Part shown: positions 36,972-48,078 of the stretch, piece by piece
How positions within the stretch are numbered: position 1 is the first letter of the stretch
Layout of the letters: each line of letters begins with the position of its first letter
DNA from: Phlebotomus papatasi
Lineage: Eukaryota; Arthropoda; Insecta; Diptera; Psychodidae
Reading direction: 5' to 3'
Assembly (NCBI RefSeq): GCF_024763615.1
Contig: NC_077222.1
Coordinates: 108,409,417-108,473,416, forward strand
DNA: 64,000 nucleotides
Translations under genes and position numbers: made by a program
Notes under the pieces: generated by a model
Database searches by the model: none
The model's input: the letters and a program-made list of their open reading frames with translations, nothing else
What the model was told of the DNA's origin: nothing

Positions 36972-37334
36972 AACGTCAAACTTCGGTGACAGTTCAATCC
37001 AAAAAAAGACGTCTGGATTATCCGAGGGATTATCCAAGAATTGAGTATTTAAAATTAACGGATGTTATCAGATCAAAATCTGAAAATTTTTATATAAATT
37101 TCCAATTTTAAAGAGTTTTAAAACGCCCAAATTTAAGAAAATTAAATAAATTAAAAGTGAATAGCGAAAAACAACGAATGTCTCAGCGCGCTTAGCCTTA
37201 ACAACTTAATTAAGGCCTTTGTAAAGGTCCTTAGTTAAGTACACTGTAAAAAATATGAGGTAAAATTTCCTACCCAGCGAGCACTACGAGACGAGTACCA
37301 AATGCTAACCGATTTTAATTCAGCTGAAAACATA

Positions 37335-38267
37335 TCGTCAGTTAAATCAGCATTTGTCGTAACTTCCTTTTGGCAACTTTTCAGGAGACGAAATTTTCAG
37401 TTCAGCATTATTTTTCTTAAAAATGAGCCCCGAATGCGATACTTTTGAGTCAAAATAATAAAAGTAGTCATAAATAAATGTATCATAAATAAAATCATCA
37501 TAAATAATAAACTGTAAGTTAACTTGAGAAAATCTTTATAAAATGATTTAAAAGCTGAGATATTGAGATATATGTTAGAAAAAACATAGTAATATTTTAT
37601 CGTAACTTGCATCGTTTATAAAACCGTAACTTCTAGTGTATGGAGATCTTGGAAGTTACGACAATTTTCAAAAACACATTATATCAATTTTAATTACTCT
37701 AGTGATAATGAGTGCCCTTATGTCACTAAATTAGTCAATTAAACTGAGGTCCTTGTCACTAAAAGCTATTATTTCATAAATTTTATTTAATAAATTTTGT
37801 GCGTCGCATCGCTTGTTTTGTTTTGAAATAATGACAGATGGGCAGGGATTTTTCCTCACTTTCTTCTCACAAATATCGAATTAAAATGATTTAATGTTGC
37901 ATTATTCGCACTGTCTTTGGATATATGGAAGAGTTTGTGAATGTTTTAATGAGAAATATTAAATTTTTGCTGCAAATTATAAGCCACGCAAGCGAGCTAA
38001 AAAAGTTACGGCAAATGCTGATTAGAGCAAATTTTGTATGAAAATTTGTCGTAACTTCCCCAAAAATGGAAGTTACGACAAATTCTGATAAATTTTTATT
38101 AATTAAGGGCACTTACGATAATTTTTGTTTAAAATAATTTTTAATGGGCTTATAAATGTTTCTTTTTCTCAAGTGAGTTTAATAAACAAAATTACGCCGA
38201 TTCTAAATATGTATATATCCTAAAATCGCAAAAATGAAGTTACGACAAATGCTGATTTAACTGACGT
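37335..38267. mobile_element. 933-bp inverted-repeat element, CGTCAGTTAAATCAGC ends
   Basis: Termini of about 32 bp, TCGTCAGTTAAATCAGCATT... and its inverse. The subterminal motif TTACGACAAAT recurs internally in both orientations (near 37640, 38050, 38070). Flanks are ATA/TATA. No coding capacity. It is between psidin and symplekin. Confidence 0.78.
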
Positions 38268-39111
38268 TATATATTTAGGTATTAAAATTGTTACACCTTA
38301 GAATGAAAAGCTCTTTATTTTCCCTTTGCCAAAATTTGGACGATTATATCACTGTTTTAAATTTTTGTTACTGCTCAATTTTAACTTTTACTGCTCATTT
38401 ATACAATGCCATATTTTCGGAGCATATTGCCCCTTGTTTTGGATCATAAAAAAAAGATTTGTTTTACAAAACCGTCAAAATCAAAACCACACAAAAAAAT
38501 TAAAAACCTTTATGACTTTTCGTAAAAAAACAGGAACTGATATTTAAAGAAATTATGTTTTCTGATCTATGTTCTTTTTTTTTAAACAATTTTGACGGAT
38601 CGTCGTGGACAAAAACGTTTTAGTCGTTCTAGTTCTAGCGGCGACACATAGCATTGACGTTTCTTCTCGCCGTGAAACATTAGAAATTGCTTCGGTTTTT
38701 GTTACTTTTTGCTCCATACCTTTTGTTACTTTTTACCCCAATTGGCCATTTTTAATAAAAGGATTTCTGGAGAAAAGAACTTTTGTGAAATTCTAAAATA
38801 GATAGCGGATTCGTATTCAGAAAATCCAAATTATTTAGAAAATATTCACCAGTGCATCAAATTTAATATAAGTAGCGAATAATTCTTATCTTCTGCAAGG
38901 AAAATATTTCAAAAATAGGGCTAAAAATTTGAATATTTTTTATTTTCTAAATTCCTTGTTCGAATTCTAAGAAACTTACGACTTTGAATAAGGTCTATGG
39001 TGGCCATCTATGGAAAAAATTTTAAGCCGCTATCTCTTTTATCTTGCAAGATATTGAATTTTCAAATTGTGACTTTTTACCCCAGTCTCCCCTACTTCTT
39101 ACGACATCATA

Positions 39112-39439
39112 CAGTAGACTCTCTCTAATTCGGCTCTTTTAAGATCGGGCTACTTTTTAATTCGGACGTCAGTTAAATTCGAAAAAAGTTTGTTGACATT
39201 TTTCAAGTTCGATTATGATTATGAAATGAATCAAATATGCTCAAATTTGCCATAATTTGTCTTAGCTTTGATGTGATTTTGCATTATTAAGTGGTTTTCA
39301 TGCAATTTATAATAGCAATGAACATGTAAACTCAATATAAGTATACAGATGAACAAAAACTCGTTGCATTTCAAACAATTTGCTGCCAGAATTTTTCTCT
39401 GATTCGGTCCCAAATTCCCGAATTTGAGAGAGTCTACTG
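39112..39439. mobile_element. Tigger-like MITE with TA target site
   Basis: 328 bp, ends CAGTAGACTCTCTCTAATTC and its inverse (one change), TA on both sides. It abuts the next Tigger-like element. Confidence 0.82.
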
Positions 39440-39442
39440 TAT

Positions 39443-40182
39443 AGTCAGCTCTTCAATATGCGGCACTTCGTTATCCCTTCGTTATACCGCTGCCAAACAC
39501 TGACGGTTGATGTATTCAAAATTATTTTTACTAAACATGAAGTTTCTCCAGTGTGAATTAAAGTATTATTGTCATTGTATCGAAGTTTTTAATACATAGG
39601 GTAAGTGTGCCAAATTTCGGCATAGTTGCATGTAAGCGTCAAAGTCTCAAGTTTGAAATGTAATATTTTAAATACAAATTGATTTTTTTTATTCTTTCTT
39701 CTGAAAGAGTGTTGCATGGAACCTTGTAAAGAGTTTACCGTCTTTATTTACTCTAAAATCATTCTTAAAACATTTTAAAATGAATAAAAATATTGACATA
39801 GCTTTGGTGCCCTATTTCGGCCACCTTCATTCTCATAGTTTTTTGCCCTTCCGGAATTCTTCCTATATCTTTTTCACGTCATATCGTCTGTCGAACCTAC
39901 ATTTTTAGTTATTCTTTTGCATTGTATAATCTCTAGGGTACGTAACATCTAAAAGTTCATGGAAATTCGAGGAACAAAAAAGGTGGCCGAAATTACAAGC
40001 TGGCCGGAATTTGGCACACTTACCCTAATTGTGATAAAAAATGAAACATAAGCACACCATGAAGAAACTCTTGTTCTTTGTCAGACAGAAAATAAATTCA
40101 CACAGCACAAAATAGAAAAACCGTTGATCGTTCAAAAAAATTCATTTTGTCCCTCAGTCAGCCGGATAACGAAGAGCCGTGT
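39443..40182. mobile_element. Tigger-like MITE of the CGATATCC group, interrupted copy
   Basis: Same sequence as 31700-32017 but split by a 427-bp TA-element at 39599-40025. The outer ends are diverged (AGTCAGCTCTTCAATATGCGG; CCGGATAACGAAGAGCCG). Confidence 0.75.
39599..40025. mobile_element. TA-element, GGGTAAGTGTGCC family, copy 4, nested
   Basis: 427 bp with perfect TA duplication (39597-39598, 40026-40027). It is inserted in the Tigger-like copy 39443-40182. Confidence 0.87.
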
Positions 40183-40318
40183 CCTCTTTTCCGTCAGGTG
40201 GTGTCGCAATTTTCGCTTAACCGTATACCTTAATTAAGGACTTAGTAAGTACTTTATTAAGTACTCATTTTATGCACTTTACTGTCCAATGAAACACAAA
40301 TTAGTCACAAAATCTTTC

Positions 40319-40333
40319 TTTATTTAATTTATT
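40319..40333 (-). terminator. symplekin polyadenylation signals
   Basis: Two AATAAA hexamers on the minus strand, at 40328-40333 and 40319-40324, lie 27-41 bp past the stop codon. A very short 3' UTR is implied. Confidence 0.55.
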
Positions 40334-40359
40334 GGCCATAATTTTCGGAAATGAACATG

Positions 40360-43135
40360 TTAGTCCTCTCCAGGAGGCAGAGGCTGGTCGGGCTCCGAAG
40401 ATGTAGGGGCGTCCTTAGCGGACGATTCCTTCCCGCTTTCAGCAAGTTTGTTCTCGAGATTTCCCATCAGAACATCGAGAACCTGCTGAGAAACCGCTCC
40501 AATTTCCGTGATGGTCTTCACGTGGTCAAGCAGAGGAGTCCTGAGGTCAGGACACTGTGTCAGTGCATCTTGAAGCTGATGCGGAGGCAGCTGGATGAGT
40601 ACTGGAAGACTCTGGGGCATTAGTCTCTGGCAGCACTTTAGAAAACCATCCCAGACGACCTTCTGCTTCCAGACTTGCTTCAGGATGAGACGCTGGAGGA
40701 TGTTCGTGACGAATCCTGCCAGTCGGGGATAGAGGGTTAGGGATTGGATGACTGTGCGCATGAGGAGAGTTGGCAGAGGAACCATTTCCACGAGTTGCTG
40801 CAGGACAATTGCCAGGATTTCATGAGTGTATGTGTCCTTCTCGGCCAGGCAAAGACTCGTGGCTTTGACGATGAATTTGAGTTCGACTTTGGCCGGATCA
40901 ATGGTATGCAGAGCCACTAGGAGTTCCGTCGGGGTGACCGGGAGTGGAGCATTGTGGAAATCTGCTGTAAGACCGAGGAGTCTGTTGAAAACTTCCTTGA
41001 CTACGACGGGATTTAGTTTGATGAAGCGTGGAAGTGAGGTTAGGATTTCTTTCTTTGTCAGTCCGGACATTACGGGGATTAGGAGACGCACGTCGGAAAC
41101 TTTGTTCTGGTAGAGTTCCCTGACACGGGCCACGAGTTCCGGAGTTGGTGGATTCTTCTCTGTTAGAATGTAGATGATTCGGGTTATTAGAGTTTCTGCC
41201 CCTTTGGGACAGTTTTCCACGAGATTGAGCAGTTCAAAGCTGTCCGGACCAATGTGCCGGATGGGAGCTTCAATGGAACGCAGGATTATGCGTTTCATGT
41301 CACTGCTCGTGGCAGTGTAGACGGTGCAGAGATTGTGAATGAGTTTCTCGTGGTAGGGCATGAGGGCTAGGAAGAGATTGAGGCAGATTCTGGCTAAATC
41401 ATCCGTCCACGTGGAAATGGGTTCAGGTCGGCCGTACTGCAGATGGAAGATGACATCCGGAGGAGCTTCCTTTTCCAAATGGCTCAGCCATGTCAGGGCG
41501 AATTCTTCAATTTGTGTCACCATCATTTTGTGGACGGCATAGAGAGTGATAACAGCCTCTATGGCCTTTCCTCGAATCTCCGGAGTCTCGTGCAGGACAA
41601 ATCTGAGGAGGACCTTCATGAATTTGTCCATTTTTGGCGGACGCTCAACAGCTAGGTCCCTGGTCAGAGTTATGGCGGCATCTGTGTAGTATTCCATCTC
41701 ACAGAGCATCACCAGAATGTCAATGCATTCATCCGTGAGGAGTGGGGATTCCAAGTAGAATGCCCGGATGACATCGACCTTCCAAATCTTGTCCCGGATC
41801 TCAGCGTGGTAGGCCACGTGTTTGATGAGATCGCACAGGAGTTTGTTGTAGGCATAGTCTGGCTTATGCTCGGATTTAATGTACGAATGCCGTGTGAATC
41901 CTTGGAGAAGGCTGTATTCTTCGTAGATCCAGGAAAATGCCAGATCCAGATGCTCCCGGATGTCTTCGTAGATGAACGAAAGGATAATGTCCCGGACACT
42001 CGGAGAGAAAGTTGACGCGAGAACCGTGAGGATCTTCCTTCGGCGATTGGCAGCTCCGCCCATCAGAGCTGCCCGTTCGGCATCGAGAATCCTCCGGACG
42101 GCCTCCAAGAGGAATTGTTCCTTGATCTGCTTCGACAGGGGCTTTGTGACTTCCTGCAATTTCAGTGTCCTCACTCTCTGCTTCATCTTTGGCAGCAAAT
42201 TCTGCTCGCCTTTGGTCCTCTCGAGATGTTCCCGTAGCTTCTTAGTTGCCTCATCCTTGCGCATCTGAACATCATCCTCCCCACGGGATACTTCAGCCAC
42301 TTCCGACGGAGCTGGTTGATCCACAATCATCTCCTTCTGCCTCAAACCCTGCACAATCGTCCTCTCCTCTTCCAAGGTCACCTTGGGACGCATTGGAGGC
42401 TCCTTCGTGATCGCACTCATTCCCGGACCACATTTCTTCTCTGTCATCTGCTCAGCCAATCCCATTGCAATCTTCTGCATCTGCTGACTCTGGCTCATGC
42501 TCAAAATTGGCGTGTACGTGTCCAGGAAGTACTGTGGACATTCACCCGGAAGATGCTGCATCGTGGCCACGACCAACTGAACCACCAATTCGGCAGACTT
42601 TATCGCCTCCAAAATGCCTGTCTCATTCAATTTCGTGCATTTCACCTTCTGATTGGCCAATTCATCCACATCCACTTCCATAGCACGCTCAGACGCTCCT
42701 CCTTCAGCTCGCTTCCCTTCCTCCTTCTCATGCCGCGCCTTCTTGGCCGCACTGGCCAGGCTGGATTCCAGAGCTCTCTTGGCTCTCCTCTGTTGCTCAT
42801 GCTTGTCCACTTTGGGCAGAGCTCTTGCAATCTCCTGATTGCTGCAGCCCAAATCACCCAAAACCTGAACAATTGTCGATTGCATCTCATACGACGACGG
42901 CTGCTTCAGAATATTTATCAGCTGCATCTTCAAGTGCTTCCGCACAGAACTGACTTGGGAATCCGTGAGAGTTGGAGGGAGATTGGAATTGAGCTTGACA
43001 ATTGCCTCAATTACGGGATTCATGAGAGTCGGACGCATTTTGGCCACCGTGCACAGGGATCCAGTGCAGGCGATAAGATTCACAGAAGAAATATGAGAAG
43101 CTGCATGGAACTTCAGCAGGAGCTCAAAGATGTTT
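40360..43135 (-). CDS. Sym: symplekin exon 3 (terminal exon)
   Basis: 2776 bp after the acceptor CTGCTCCCACAG. The first codons read INIFELLLKFHAASHISSVN, continuing the HEAT region directly from exon 2. The exon carries the rest of the protein to LPPGED and TAA at 40360-40362. The GTG at 43083 is an internal Val, not a start. Confidence 0.95.
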
Positions 43136-46100
43136 CTGTGGGAGCAGAAAAATTCCCGTGAGGCCGTATCCTTCAGATGTGAGAGTTTGATTTTGTGGGA
43201 AAAGCCACATCTCCGTGTGGAACTCGCCTATTTGGTATCCACGACATTTTCGATTGGAAATTTTCTCATCAAAAACCGGAGAAAATTCTCGAGAGGTATT
43301 CCCGGTGAGAGTTTGATTAATTTACACGGAAATAAGAAAATAAATTAAAATATCGCGTTTTTTTAAATTTTAAATGGTTTTTAGGTATGATTCCTTTACT
43401 AAGAAAAAACCTAAAAAGTTAAAACAACTCTATGACAGAGTTGAATTAACTCGAAGAATATCGATGTAATTGTTATTCTTTTTCGTTGTAAATGTTAGTA
43501 AATAGAGTTGAAACAACTTTTCGTGCGAGTTGAATTAATTCGTGGGATATCGATGTAATTATTACTCTTTCTCGATGTAAAATTTCATCTCGACTGAAGT
43601 ATATGCTTAAGTGTTTTCGTTTTAAGAATATACTTCAGTCAAGAAGATTTTCGTGTTACAAAATTCATATGGAACTGTGATATGCTGATCGAGACATTGA
43701 GGGATCGATGTACACTCTAGTGCATTCACCTCGATACCCCAATTGTTCCAGAACATTATAATATGTGTAATTAGCAATAAGTAGTCAGTTGTACTCGAGT
43801 CATCGAATAAAGCATATTGTCAAACATTAAATGGCGATCCTGCCATTACAGAAAACAACATTACAGAACATCAACTAAAAATATGCCTAACAGTGTTTCA
43901 TGAAGACATGTGCGTTAGGGCGTTTCAACTAGGAAAAATTTTTTTTGGCACTATTCTCACGGTGCTGTATTTGATGAGACAAGAAAGTTTTTCTTCTACG
44001 ACCATATGATCAGACGCTGTTTAGAGGTGGCTGAAAGACCCTCTCTGTAGTGTAAAATCCGGTAAAATCAGAAATTTGTTCTACAGAGAGGGTCGTTCAG
44101 CCACCTCTAAACAGCGCCTGATCATATGGTCGTAGAAGAAAAACTTTCTTGTCTCATCAAATACAGCACCGTGAGAATAGTGCCAAAAAATTTTTTTCCT
44201 AGTTGAAACGCCCCAATGTGCGTGCATAATACGTGATATCTCGCTCGGAACATAAGGAACTTGAAATCAAGAAAATATTAATAAAGGAAATTAAAAAAAT
44301 TAAAAAAAAAACATAAAATTGCAAAACATTCGTTTTGGGATTTGAAAGAGTTATTTTAACTCTAAAAACGATTTTTTAACTCTTGAAACGAGTTATTTTA
44401 ACTCTTAAGACGAGTTATTTTCAGTATTAAAAAGAGTTATTTACACTCTTTTGTCATGTAAACTTTAGGAAAAAAAGTTAAAACAACTCTTCCGAATATT
44501 ATACCTAAATAGAAGTACAATCAACTCTAAAATATAGTTAATCGAAAATCACAACAAAAAAGAGTTAATTGAACATCGATTCGAGTAAATTTTACTCGAT
44601 TATTTTTCTGAGTGTTCTAATCACACCTATTGTAATCCTAGGATTTTCTCAAAGTGCTCCGATCGAGCTGAAATTCACATGTTTCATATGTTTTGAACAT
44701 CCCTGATGCCGAAAATCATAAGCTGGCAATTTCGGCTGTCCTGCCCGCCGTCCGGCCGTCCGTAGTACGCAATTTGATTTTTTTTAAAATATATCTACTC
44801 GCGCGTACGACAATTTCTGTGCTATTAGTTTTTTTTTTTGAAAAAACAGGTTCCAAACTGGTTAAAAATCACGTTTTGTAGTTTATCTCGAAATCTAAGC
44901 ATGCGATTTTATAAATTTTATGTTTATGCTGTATCCCAGAAAATTAGACCAATTTAAAAAAAAATTGAGACATTCGTCGAGTTCTCGAGATATTTCACTT
45001 TAAAGATTTCACGAGTTGTCTCCTGAAAATTCAAGAGTGTCTGGTGCTGTGTCTCCGAGATCTTTGTGTGAGCACCCTGGAACCCTCCCGCCAAGGTTAT
45101 ACGATCCCCCAATTAACGAAACCCAGTGATCTTTGATATCACTCGACCACTAAGGAAGACACGGAGCGTGTCGAAAACTCTGGTAGAAGACTGAGTTTTC
45201 TGATCTTAGGGTTGAAGACTCCACAGATTGTGTTGCCGCGTCCGGACGGAGCTTCCGTTCGAAAATTTCCACTGAGGCTGAACGGCAATTTCCCCCACGA
45301 TTTAAAGATTTCAATTTTAAGAAAATTTGCTAAGTGTCAGGCGGGAAAGAAGCGGGAGAAGCGGCGTCGAATATGCTTTTCTTGTATATATATAGGAAAA
45401 GCTCTCACTCTCTCTCTCTCTATCTCTCTCTCTCTACATAGTGAGCCTATTTTCGAAGATTTGTAAGGTGACATACACAATTCGCGATCTGCGGTCGGCG
45501 AATTTTTCCGCGGATCTTCACGGATTTTCGCAGAGCGCGTATTTTTTTTGCAGATTTTCGCGGGGCGTGAATTTTTTCGTGGATTTTCTCGGAGCACGTA
45601 TTATTTCGCGGATTTTCTCGGAGCGTGTATTTTTTCGTGTATTTTCTCCATTTTCTCGGAGCGTGTAATTTTTCGCGGATTTTCTTGGGGCGCGTATTTT
45701 TCTGCGGATTTTCTCGGGGCGTGAATTTTTTCGCGGATTTTCTTTCTCGGGGCGCGTATTTTTTCTTGGATTTTGTCAGGGCGTGAATTTTTTCGCCGAT
45801 TTTCTCGGGGCGCGTATTTTTTTTGGATATTCTCGGGGCGTGTATTTTTTCGCGGATTTTCTCGGGGCACGTATTTTTTCGCGGATTTTTGTGGGGCGCG
45901 TATTTTTTCGCGGGTTTTCACGGCGCCGCGTATTTTTTCATGGATTTTCTCGGGGCGCGTATTTTTTTTCACGGATTTTCGTGGGGCGTGTATTTTTTCG
46001 CGGATTTTCGCGGACACATGAATATTTTCTTCTGCTCGCGGGTTGACAGAAGCTCTAAACGGATGTAAAGTTGAGGCCTCTGTCTCTAATAGTTTCCGAG

Positions 46101-47964
46101 ATAATTGACTTTAAAAATTTTCAGACACTTTTATGCATTTCTCTTCCAATTTTCTTAATTTTCAAGTGAAATTTTGCACTTATCAAGCCTGAAGGAAATT
46201 CTAAATGGGTGTGAAGTTTGAGGACTATATCTCTCATAATTTCAGAGAAAATCGACTTTAAAGATTTTTTAACACTTTCATGCATTTCTCATCCAATTTT
46301 CCTTATTAATAACGATAATATCGCTCCTTGGAAATTACAAGGGGCCAACTCAATCTGAGCCATTTTTCAGGAGACAGCATGAAAGATTCAACTTTGTATA
46401 AATAATTATCGCAATTAAGCATGTTAATAAAAACTATTAATTTCTTTTCTATTTGTATGAGCACTAATATAAACATCGAAACATACATATTTTTACCTTT
46501 CAAAATATGTTTTTTTATGAGTTAGCTCTTTTTTATTCTAAATGATGCGCAAATTTTCATGAAATTAGAATGACACGGCATCAACTTGCTTGAGTTAGTC
46601 CCTTGTTTTACAAAAATTTGAACGATAAATCTATTTTGTGCCCCTTGACTTCAAACAAAACCGCGCAAGCAATCATAAACAGTAAAATTTTGAAAAACTT
46701 TTCTAATAACGAAATTTATTGACTCATATCATCTGAAATTTTATTAAATTCTCTGTCTGAGTGTATTAAAACCTCAAAATAGCCAAAAAGTGAGTTGGTC
46801 CCTTGTAATTTCCAAGGAGCGATATGTTACATACAGTTTAAGAATTATTAAACGAAATTTGCATTATTTATGTATAAATATGTTTGCCACAATCCAAATT
46901 TGCAATGAAGGAATCGCACCTCTATAAACTGATCTAGGCTTATCTATGCTTAGCGCACGGAAAGTCAAATAGCGATTTCCACACGAAAATCTCTCCAAAT
47001 TCTCGCCGATATTCGTAGAAACGGAGAGAAGGCAAGTTGGAAAAATAGGCGAAAATGTCACGGAGAGAAACTCGCGTAAAATCTTTTCTCACAAAGTAAA
47101 GGATACGGCCCAAACAAAACATCAGGAAAAAAAAATAGAACTTACATAGCTTCATCCTCGAGCTTCCGTTTCCTGGCAATCTTCAGGGTCATTGGGACAT
47201 CTTCCAGGGAGAAATCATTGTCTCTCTTCACGCTGTCCTCATCCGGATAGGTCTGCAGAATGATGACACCCTCGAGGAACTTGATAGCATTCGTGCGAAT
47301 CCCATCGTTGTCACTGTCAATCATATCGACAATCTGCGCTTTGATATTGCAGATGACATTCCAGGCTTGTTCCATGCTGTCCGTGGTCTCAGAAGCCGTG
47401 CAGATCCACTGAAGGGCACTCCGGTAAATTGCAGCAAAAGCCTGAATGACACGCTTTTGCACCTGGGGTGAGTGATCCCGTAGCAAAAGAACGAGAATTG
47501 GAACAATTTTGGGGATAAATTGAGGATGATTCTTCGAAACAGCCTCAGTGAATCCCACAACAGCCCTCTTCACGTCCGCCAGAGGATCCTGGGCATACGA
47601 CAGCACATTGTCAATGAATTCCTCGAGAAAATCCGCCTCGGAATTCACTGTGAGCTCCTGCACCTTGCTCAGAAGCTCACATTTGGTGGTTTTATCCGCC
47701 AGAGAAGCCTCATTGAGCCACTCAACGACCTACCGGAAAGTTTTTTAGGTTAGCTCTACATTATTCCAAATATCCCGCCTCTATCCCAGGGATACTAAAT
47801 CTATCTCTTCGAAATCTTCTTTCTGGTGAACATCCCAAACACCTGAAGCAGAAAACCACTAATTCACTCACCTTAGAACGGTCATTGGCTGTTTTCTCGT
47901 TGGTGAAAAGAGCTGCGGTTTCCTCAGAAGCCAGAAAAGTTGTCCTCGGCAGTAAATTACTCAT
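40360..47964 (-). CDS. Sym: symplekin, scaffold of the pre-mRNA 3'-end cleavage complex (complete gene, 3 exons)
   Basis: Symplekin (yeast Pta1) is the nuclear scaffold that holds CPSF73 and CPSF100 in the core cleavage factor used for both polyadenylated and histone pre-mRNAs, and it binds the phosphatase Ssu72. Exons 47872-47964, 47146-47729 and 40360-43135 join in frame (phases 0 and 2) into 3453 nt, 1150 aa plus stop. The N-terminal HEAT-repeat region (about residues 90-340) contains YAQDPLADVKRAVVGFTEAV and VPMTLKIARKRKLEDEA. A charged linker follows (about 390-560), and the Symplekin C-terminal domain lies at about 880-1065, including EKDTYTHEILAIVLQQLVEM. Length matches the insect protein (about 1165 aa in Drosophila). 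No defects are seen. Confidence 0.95.
43676..43865. mobile_element. LTR-like insertion (190 bp, TG...CA)
   Basis: Starts TGTGATATGCTGATCGAG and ends AACAACATTACA, with the duplication GAAC on both sides (43672-43675, 43866-43869). An internal AATAAA occurs near 43806. Size and TG...CA ends fit a solo LTR; no coding remains. Confidence 0.65.
43916..44215. mobile_element. 300-bp hAT-type hairpin MITE
   Basis: Two nearly perfect arms of about 133 bp (43916-44049 and 44081-44215) around a 30-bp loop. The ends are TAGGGCGTTTCAACTAGG / CCTAGTTGAAACGCCCCA, with a perfect 8-bp duplication ATGTGCGT (43908-43915, 44216-44223). Confidence 0.88.
45403..45435. repeat. (TC)n microsatellite
   Basis: About 16 TC units with one interruption, preceded by a short TA run. 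Confidence 0.85.
45480..46016. repeat. GC-rich ~30-bp minisatellite (about 18 units)
   Basis: The unit is close to GTATTTTTTCGCGGATTTTC followed by TCGGGGCGC, 29-30 bp. Because many units are 30 bp, all frames are open and produce artificial 10-residue repeats on both strands; these are not genes. In symplekin intron 2. Confidence 0.9.
46017..46312. repeat. dispersed repeat next to the minisatellite (two ~105-bp subunits)
   Basis: Sequence ending CTTATTAATAAC whose reverse complement matches 18531-18740 closely. It carries two tandem versions of the TCTCRGAAATT...ATGCATTTCTC unit. Confidence 0.7.
46318..46825. mobile_element. 508-bp inverted-repeat element, ATATCGCTCCTTGG ends
   Basis: Ends ATATCGCTCCTTGGAAATTA... 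and its inverse over about 36 bp (one change). In symplekin intron 2, about 320 bp from exon 2. Confidence 0.8.
47146..47729 (-). CDS. Sym: symplekin exon 2
   Basis: 584 bp from acceptor CCGGTAG to donor GCTAT|GTAAGT. It starts VVEWLNEASLADKTTKCELL and ends KLEDEA, and encodes the first HEAT repeats. The 5' part precedes the first in-frame Met, so the exon is longer than a Met-initiated frame would suggest. Confidence 0.93.
47872..47964 (-). CDS. Sym: symplekin exon 1 (start codon exon)
   Basis: 31 codons, MSNLLPRTTFLASEETAALF through NDRSK, with donor AAG|GTGAGT. Only 142 bp of intron separate it from exon 2. A second frame continues into the intron but loses homology at the donor. Confidence 0.88.
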
Positions 47965-48073
47965 ATTGCATTAATCTAGCACAGTTTTCTAATGACCGGG
48001 TTATCACTTTGTACAATTCTATTAGTTATTTCCACGAAAAAGCCATGAAAATTAGGGAAATTTGCAGAAAAAC

Positions 48074-48078
48074 ACTGA
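48074..48078 (-). promoter_or_regulatory. candidate symplekin initiator (TCAGT)
   Basis: TTATCAGTG on the minus strand would start transcription about 112 nt before the symplekin ATG. A GC-rich GGCGGC sits just upstream. Motif match only. Confidence 0.25.

Larger units (their letters stand above)
36972..40318. other. intergenic region between psidin 5' end and symplekin 3' end
   Basis: About 3.3 kb, nearly all mobile: 37335-38267, 38300-39094 (dispersed repeat ending CCCCAGTCTCCCCTA), 39112-39439 and 39443-40182. TTAATTAAGGACTTAGTAAGTACTT at about 40210-40265 is a short repeat also seen near 6580, 8160 and 37200. Confidence 0.75.
43398..44614. mobile_element. ACACTMAGAAAAA MITE with two nested insertions
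   Basis: Same element as 22197-22914, extended to 1217 bp by insertions at 43676-43865 and 43916-44215. In symplekin intron 2, about 260 bp downstream along the plus strand from exon 3's acceptor. Confidence 0.83.
43136..47145 (-). other. symplekin intron 2
   Basis: 4010 bp. In order on the plus strand: nested MITE stack (43398-44614), a dispersed GCCGTCCGGCCGTCCG-containing repeat (about 44640-45480), the minisatellite (45480-46016), its partner repeat (to 46312) and an inverted-repeat element (46318-46825). Confidence 0.85.

Noticed and set aside
42316..43161. 281-codon plus frame (with others at 40351-42268)
   Set aside because: Antisense shadow of symplekin exon 3; no conserved domain.
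45480..46016. CRISPR-like array
   Set aside because: Units are contiguous with no unique spacers, and the genome is eukaryotic.
45601..46017. 138-codon minus frame rich in Lys/Arg/Pro with a 10-residue period, and three overlapping plus frames
   Set aside because: Product of a ~30-bp minisatellite; all frames stay open for arithmetic reasons.
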